Below the pieces are notes generated by a model. The model had not been told where the DNA came from. It made no database searches and was given only the letters and a program-made list of their open reading frames with translations. Shown here piece after piece: positions 1 to 5,996 of a stretch of DNA of 5,996 nucleotides. Each line of letters starts with the position of its first letter. Within the stretch, counting starts at the first letter, position 1. The position numbers and the translations under genes were made by a program. The DNA lies in assembly GCA_002168015.1 (NCBI GenBank), contig NHCX01000042.1, forward strand, positions 28,094 to 34,089, in the 5' to 3' direction. This stretch comes from Verrucomicrobia bacterium TMED44. Lineage in GTDB: Bacteria; Verrucomicrobiota; Verrucomicrobiia; Opitutales; Seribacteraceae.

Positions 1-358
1 GCATGAGTGAAAGGTCAACAGTCTGTTCGTCTGGAATTCTATCAACCCATAAAATGTCTTCAATCTCGCCATCCCTGAGTTTGCCAGTCCTGAATGCTAA
101 ATTCTGAAACTCTGGTTTGGATGAAAAAACATTGGTTAATTCAATGGCGGTTCCACGGATGGCTGTTCCAGGTACAGGCAAGCGGTCTGCTTTTCTATCA
201 TCAAAAAAAGAGTTTTGGGTCTGCGATTTGTATTTGGCTTGCCGATCCATGTCCGGGAAAACTTCAAGAGGAGTATTTTCAGTGAAATCCCCACGGAATC
301 CCAATATTGAAACTACGGTTACAATAAGGATCGCAAAAATAGGAAAGAAGTATCTCAT
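1..358 (-). CDS. actE: ActE, monoheme cytochrome c subunit of alternative complex III (partial, N-terminal part)
   Basis: Translating from the ATG at 358 gives 119 residues open to the left edge. The first 20 or so residues (MRYFFPIFAILIVTVVSILG) are a hydrophobic export signal or membrane anchor. They are followed by the ActE N-terminal signature: EVFPDMDRQAKYKSQ (32-46), NSFFDDRKADRLPVPGT (49-65) and an RGT stretch. The single CxxCH heme motif expected in this family lies further on, outside the window, so heme binding is not seen directly. In characterised complexes ActE is a periplasmic cytochrome that can hand electrons to an oxidase. Several known ActE proteins are lipoproteins, but no cysteine occurs anywhere in the visible 119 residues, so this one is either cleaved by signal peptidase I or held by an uncleaved helix. 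The start is 4 nt after the actD stop, with no convincing Shine-Dalgarno. An in-frame TTG one codon upstream is a less likely start. The family call rests on the signature and gene order. Confidence 0.9.
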   Translation of the reverse strand, partial: MRYFFPIFAILIVTVVSILGFRGDFTENTPLEVFPDMDRQAKYKSQTQNSFFDDRKADRLPVPGTAIRGTAIELTNVFSSKPEFQNLAFRTGKLRDGEIEDILWVDRIPDEQTVDLSLM

Positions 359-362
359 CAAA

Positions 363-914
363 TTATTCGATCGGTTCCCGTATCATAGTAACTGACTTTC
401 CTCCAAGATTTTTAAGGAAATCCTGAGTGTCATCATCGTCAAATTTAGGATCTTCAACCTCAATAACGATCATGAATTTATCGTCTCCAGTTCGACCGAA
501 TGCTTTATTTTCGAAAACTGGATGGTTATGCCTGGGAAGGCGATTCAGGAAAAACATGCCGAATAAGGTGCCAAAAGCTGCAAATAGAATGGTCAACTCG
601 TAAAATACCGGAAAAGGATAAATTGGACTAAAATATGGTTTTCCTCCAACAATTAATGGATAATCGAAAGCATTCATAAACCAAACAATAATCATTCCTG
701 TAAAAAAGCCAGTTACTCCTCCTGCAAGAGTGAAGCATGGAACCTTTGATCTAGAATAGCCCATTTGAGCGTCTAGACCATGGATAGGAATAGGGGTGTA
801 ACATTCCCAGTTCGTATATCCTTCTTCACGGACTTTTCCTGCTGCAGTAAAAATATCTTTTGCAGAGTTAAAGGTTGCAGAAATACCGTACTTAATATCC
901 GTGCTGGTACTCAT
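363..914 (-). CDS. actD: ActD, two-helix membrane subunit of alternative complex III (DUF3341 family)
   Basis: This is a complete 183-aa protein that matches the ActD (DUF3341) pattern. A soluble N-terminal domain ends in TPIPIHGLDAQMG (40-52) and RSKVP, followed by helix 1 (about 59-84). A connecting loop with GGKPYFSPIYPFPVFYELT (90-108) leads into helix 2 (about 103-124), then LPRHNHPVF (126-134) and a soluble acidic C-terminal region (DDDDT near 159-163). In known complexes ActD has two transmembrane helices, carries no cofactor, and packs beside ActC and the related ActF, with its soluble domain in the cytoplasm; its exact role is unresolved. The ATG at 914 is 7 nt after the actC stop. 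The best ribosome-binding candidate is GGAGGA at 931-936, inside the end of actC and about 16 nt from the start, which is long. A TAAGG just before the ATG is too close. The gene looks intact and typical. Confidence 0.95.
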   Translation of the reverse strand: MSTSTDIKYGISATFNSAKDIFTAAGKVREEGYTNWECYTPIPIHGLDAQMGYSRSKVPCFTLAGGVTGFFTGMIIVWFMNAFDYPLIVGGKPYFSPIYPFPVFYELTILFAAFGTLFGMFFLNRLPRHNHPVFENKAFGRTGDDKFMIVIEVEDPKFDDDDTQDFLKNLGGKSVTMIREPIE

Positions 915-921
915 ACCTTAT

Positions 922-2334
922 TTAATGCTTTCCTCCATGTGGGTCAGCTTGGGGCATGACTGATTTAACTTCTGCCATGGGCATTAAAGGCAAAAATCTA
1001 AGAAATAAAAGAAAGAGCACAGAAAAGAATCCAAATGTACCAAAGAATGTGAAAATATCCACAACCGTAGGAGAATAATAACCCCAACTGGAAGGAAGAA
1101 AATCTCGGGATAAAGTTGTATTCGCAATCACGAATCTCTCGAACCACATACCAATATTTACAAAGATAGAAATGATCCAAACCAAAGGTGTGTTTTCACG
1201 AATTTTCTTAAACCAGAACAATTGGGGACAAATTACATTGCAAGAAACCATGATCCAATACGACCACCAATAATTTCCGAAAGCACGGTTTATAAAAGCA
1301 AAGCCTTCATAGGAATTAGCACCGTACCATGCGATGAAAAACTCCATCGAATAGGCATAGCCAACCATGCTGCCTGTGGCTAAAGTAATTTTACAAATAT
1401 TATCTATGTGCTTTTGTGTGATCAGGTCATGTAACCCGTAGATAGCTCGTATTGGAAGTAGCAAGGTTAGAACCATTCCAAATCCTGAAAAGATTGCCCC
1501 AGCCACAAAGTAGGGAGGGAAAATCGTGGTATGCCATCCAGGCAAGTTGGCCACCGCAAAGTCAAACGAAACAATGGTATGGACTGAAAGAACAAGTGGA
1601 GTCGATAGACCAGCCAATAATAGATAAGCCATCTCAAAATTTCTCCAATGGTTATTAGCATTTCTCCAACCCATGGCTAAAACTCCATAAAAATATTTAC
1701 GCCAGGTTTCTTTTGCTCGGTCTCGAATCACAGCTAAGTCAGGAATCATTCCCATATACCAAAATAAAATTGAAACCGTGGCATAGGTCGAAACTGCAAA
1801 TACATCCCACTCTAATGGACTACGGAATTGTGGCCAAATCGCATTGGCATTCGGGATAGGGAAAAGCCACCAAGCAAACCATACCCTACCCACATGGAAC
1901 AGGGGAAATATTCCTGCACAAAGAACGGCAAAAACTGTCATGGCTTCTGAAGCCCGGTTGATGGAAGTCCTCCATTTTTGTTTAAGCAGGCAAAGAATCG
2001 CAGAAATTAATGTTCCGGCATGTCCTATACCGATCCAAAAAACAAAATTTACAATAGCCCAACCCCAATTGACTGGGTTGTTGTTCCCCCATACCCCTAC
2101 CCCAGTAGATACAAGATAAACGAGCCCCATTCCGGTGAAGCTGGCAATGCAGAGGGCTGTGATAAAACACCACCACCACCAAGTAGGCGTTTTGGCCTCA
2201 ACGATACCACAAATTTTTTCGGTAACCCAATGAAAGGTTCTTCGGTTCTCGACAAGTGGGGAATCTTTCCATGGAGCAGGTTTGACCTTGGCTAAGATCG
2301 CTGGTTTTTCCAGCTCTTTACTAACGGATGGCAT
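922..2334 (-). CDS. actC: ActC, NrfD/PsrC-like integral membrane quinol-oxidising subunit of alternative complex III
   Basis: This is a complete 470-aa polytopic membrane protein of the NrfD/PsrC family. About ten hydrophobic segments can be read at residues 52-76, 90-117, 130-155, 178-198, 234-257, 270-298, 313-337, 354-372, 382-405 and 425-450, after a soluble N-terminal tail of about 50 residues that includes a Trp run just before helix 1. Polar residues inside or beside helices include His105 (GIGHAG), His147/Arg150 (HVGR), His252/Asp258 (SVHTIVSFD), Glu331 (MEFFIAWYG) and Glu399/Arg400 (WFER). In this family such residues are proposed to line the quinol site and proton-transfer paths; assigning individual roles here is inference. 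ActC holds the quinol-binding region and docks the Fe-S half of ActB on the periplasmic side. The start is the ATG 2 nt after the actB stop. A weak AGGAAAG lies about 20 nt upstream (2355-2361), further than ideal. The short His-rich C-terminus (DPHGGKH) is exposed. The length and the position between actB and actD match the family. Confidence 0.96.
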   Translation of the reverse strand: MPSVSKELEKPAILAKVKPAPWKDSPLVENRRTFHWVTEKICGIVEAKTPTWWWWCFITALCIASFTGMGLVYLVSTGVGVWGNNNPVNWGWAIVNFVFWIGIGHAGTLISAILCLLKQKWRTSINRASEAMTVFAVLCAGIFPLFHVGRVWFAWWLFPIPNANAIWPQFRSPLEWDVFAVSTYATVSILFWYMGMIPDLAVIRDRAKETWRKYFYGVLAMGWRNANNHWRNFEMAYLLLAGLSTPLVLSVHTIVSFDFAVANLPGWHTTIFPPYFVAGAIFSGFGMVLTLLLPIRAIYGLHDLITQKHIDNICKITLATGSMVGYAYSMEFFIAWYGANSYEGFAFINRAFGNYWWSYWIMVSCNVICPQLFWFKKIRENTPLVWIISIFVNIGMWFERFVIANTTLSRDFLPSSWGYYSPTVVDIFTFFGTFGFFSVLFLLFLRFLPLMPMAEVKSVMPQADPHGGKH

Positions 2335-2336
2335 GT

Positions 2337-5716
<3,380 letters not shown>

Positions 5717-5720
<4 letters not shown>

Positions 5721-5996
5721 CTATGGCATCCAGTGCAACTCAGTGGAGGGTTGACTCCCCAATTTTTCTTGATTTCCAAGCCTGCATGTAATTGAGCCAA
5801 GCTATGCGACTCGCCTTTTTTATGAGGTGCCTGCCAGTCTAAATTGGTAACTTCATCAAGTGGACGAAGGGACTTCTCAGGATTTCGGTGACAGTCAAGG
5901 CAAAATGACATGCTTAAAGGTTCAGCGTGGTGAACTACTTTCATCTGGTCGATTCGCCCGTGGCACTCAACGCAACTGACTCCACGGTTAACATGG
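5717..5996 (-). CDS. actA: ActA, multiheme cytochrome c subunit of alternative complex III (partial, C-terminal end)
   Basis: This is the last 92 codons of a multiheme c-type cytochrome whose 5' end lies beyond the right edge. Reading in frame from base 5995 there are three CxxCH heme-binding motifs: CVECH (5960-5974), CLDCH (5888-5902) and CTGCH (5723-5737). The third is followed only by one Arg and the stop codon, so a heme sits at the extreme C-terminus. A His-His pair (residues 22-23 of the visible part) between the first two motifs could supply distal heme ligands. In characterised complexes ActA is a pentaheme periplasmic cytochrome with an N-terminal membrane anchor; two hemes and the anchor would be outside this window. 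It would receive electrons from the ActB Fe-S clusters and pass them towards ActE or an oxidase. The Met codon at 5944 is internal, because the open frame and a heme motif continue upstream of it. The stop overlaps the actB start by 4 nt. The identification rests on heme spacing and on the following actBCDE genes. Confidence 0.93.

Noticed and set aside
94..395. Two overlapping plus-strand open frames (94-285 and 117-395).
   Set aside because: They lie opposite the actE start and the end of actD, where the minus-strand reading gives a clear ActE signature and signal sequence.
922..2334. NrfD or DsrP/HmeB-type membrane subunit from a nitrite- or sulfur-related complex.
   Set aside because: The family fold is shared, but gene order, length and the adjacent actD place it as ActC.

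Overview
The whole window is one minus-strand operon segment encoding alternative complex III (ACIII, Act), a membrane-bound quinol:electron-acceptor oxidoreductase that replaces the cytochrome bc1 complex. Reading in the direction of transcription (right to left) the order is actA (3' end only, 5717-5996), actB (2337-5720), actC (922-2334), actD (363-914) and actE (5' part only, 1-358). This is the canonical act gene order. Coding density is almost complete: actA and actB overlap by 4 nt, and the other junctions are 2, 7 and 4 nt. No promoter, terminator, RNA gene, mobile element or CRISPR array is visible, and no stretch lacks a gene. The operon clearly continues beyond both edges. The rest of actE, and by family precedent actF and often terminal oxidase genes, should lie to the left; the start of actA should lie to the right.

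How the parts work together (family knowledge): quinol is oxidised at the membrane, in or near the NrfD-like subunit ActC. Electrons pass through the four Fe-S clusters of the C-terminal ferredoxin-like half of ActB to the multiheme cytochrome ActA, and from there to the monoheme cytochrome ActE or directly to an oxidase or soluble carrier. ActD is a two-helix membrane subunit that packs in the complex. The N-terminal half of ActB resembles a molybdopterin oxidoreductase but carries no molybdenum cofactor in characterised complexes.

Organism: an aerobic or microaerobic Gram-negative bacterium with an AT-leaning genome and weak Shine-Dalgarno signals. The fused ActB with a Tat-type lipoprotein signal, its N-terminal wording and the ActE N-terminus that continues as GFRGD without a lipobox cysteine look most like Verrucomicrobiota (Opitutae-like, possibly marine). 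Bacteroidota, Planctomycetota or related lineages are not excluded. This assignment comes from remembered family resemblance, not from a search.

The region reads as an ordinary, intact energy-metabolism operon. I see no undescribed system. The points worth a second look are small: a 21-nt tandem duplication in the ActB interdomain linker, extra cysteines including a CxxC in the cofactor-less half of ActB, an ActE without a lipobox, and very weak ribosome binding sites that suggest translational coupling.
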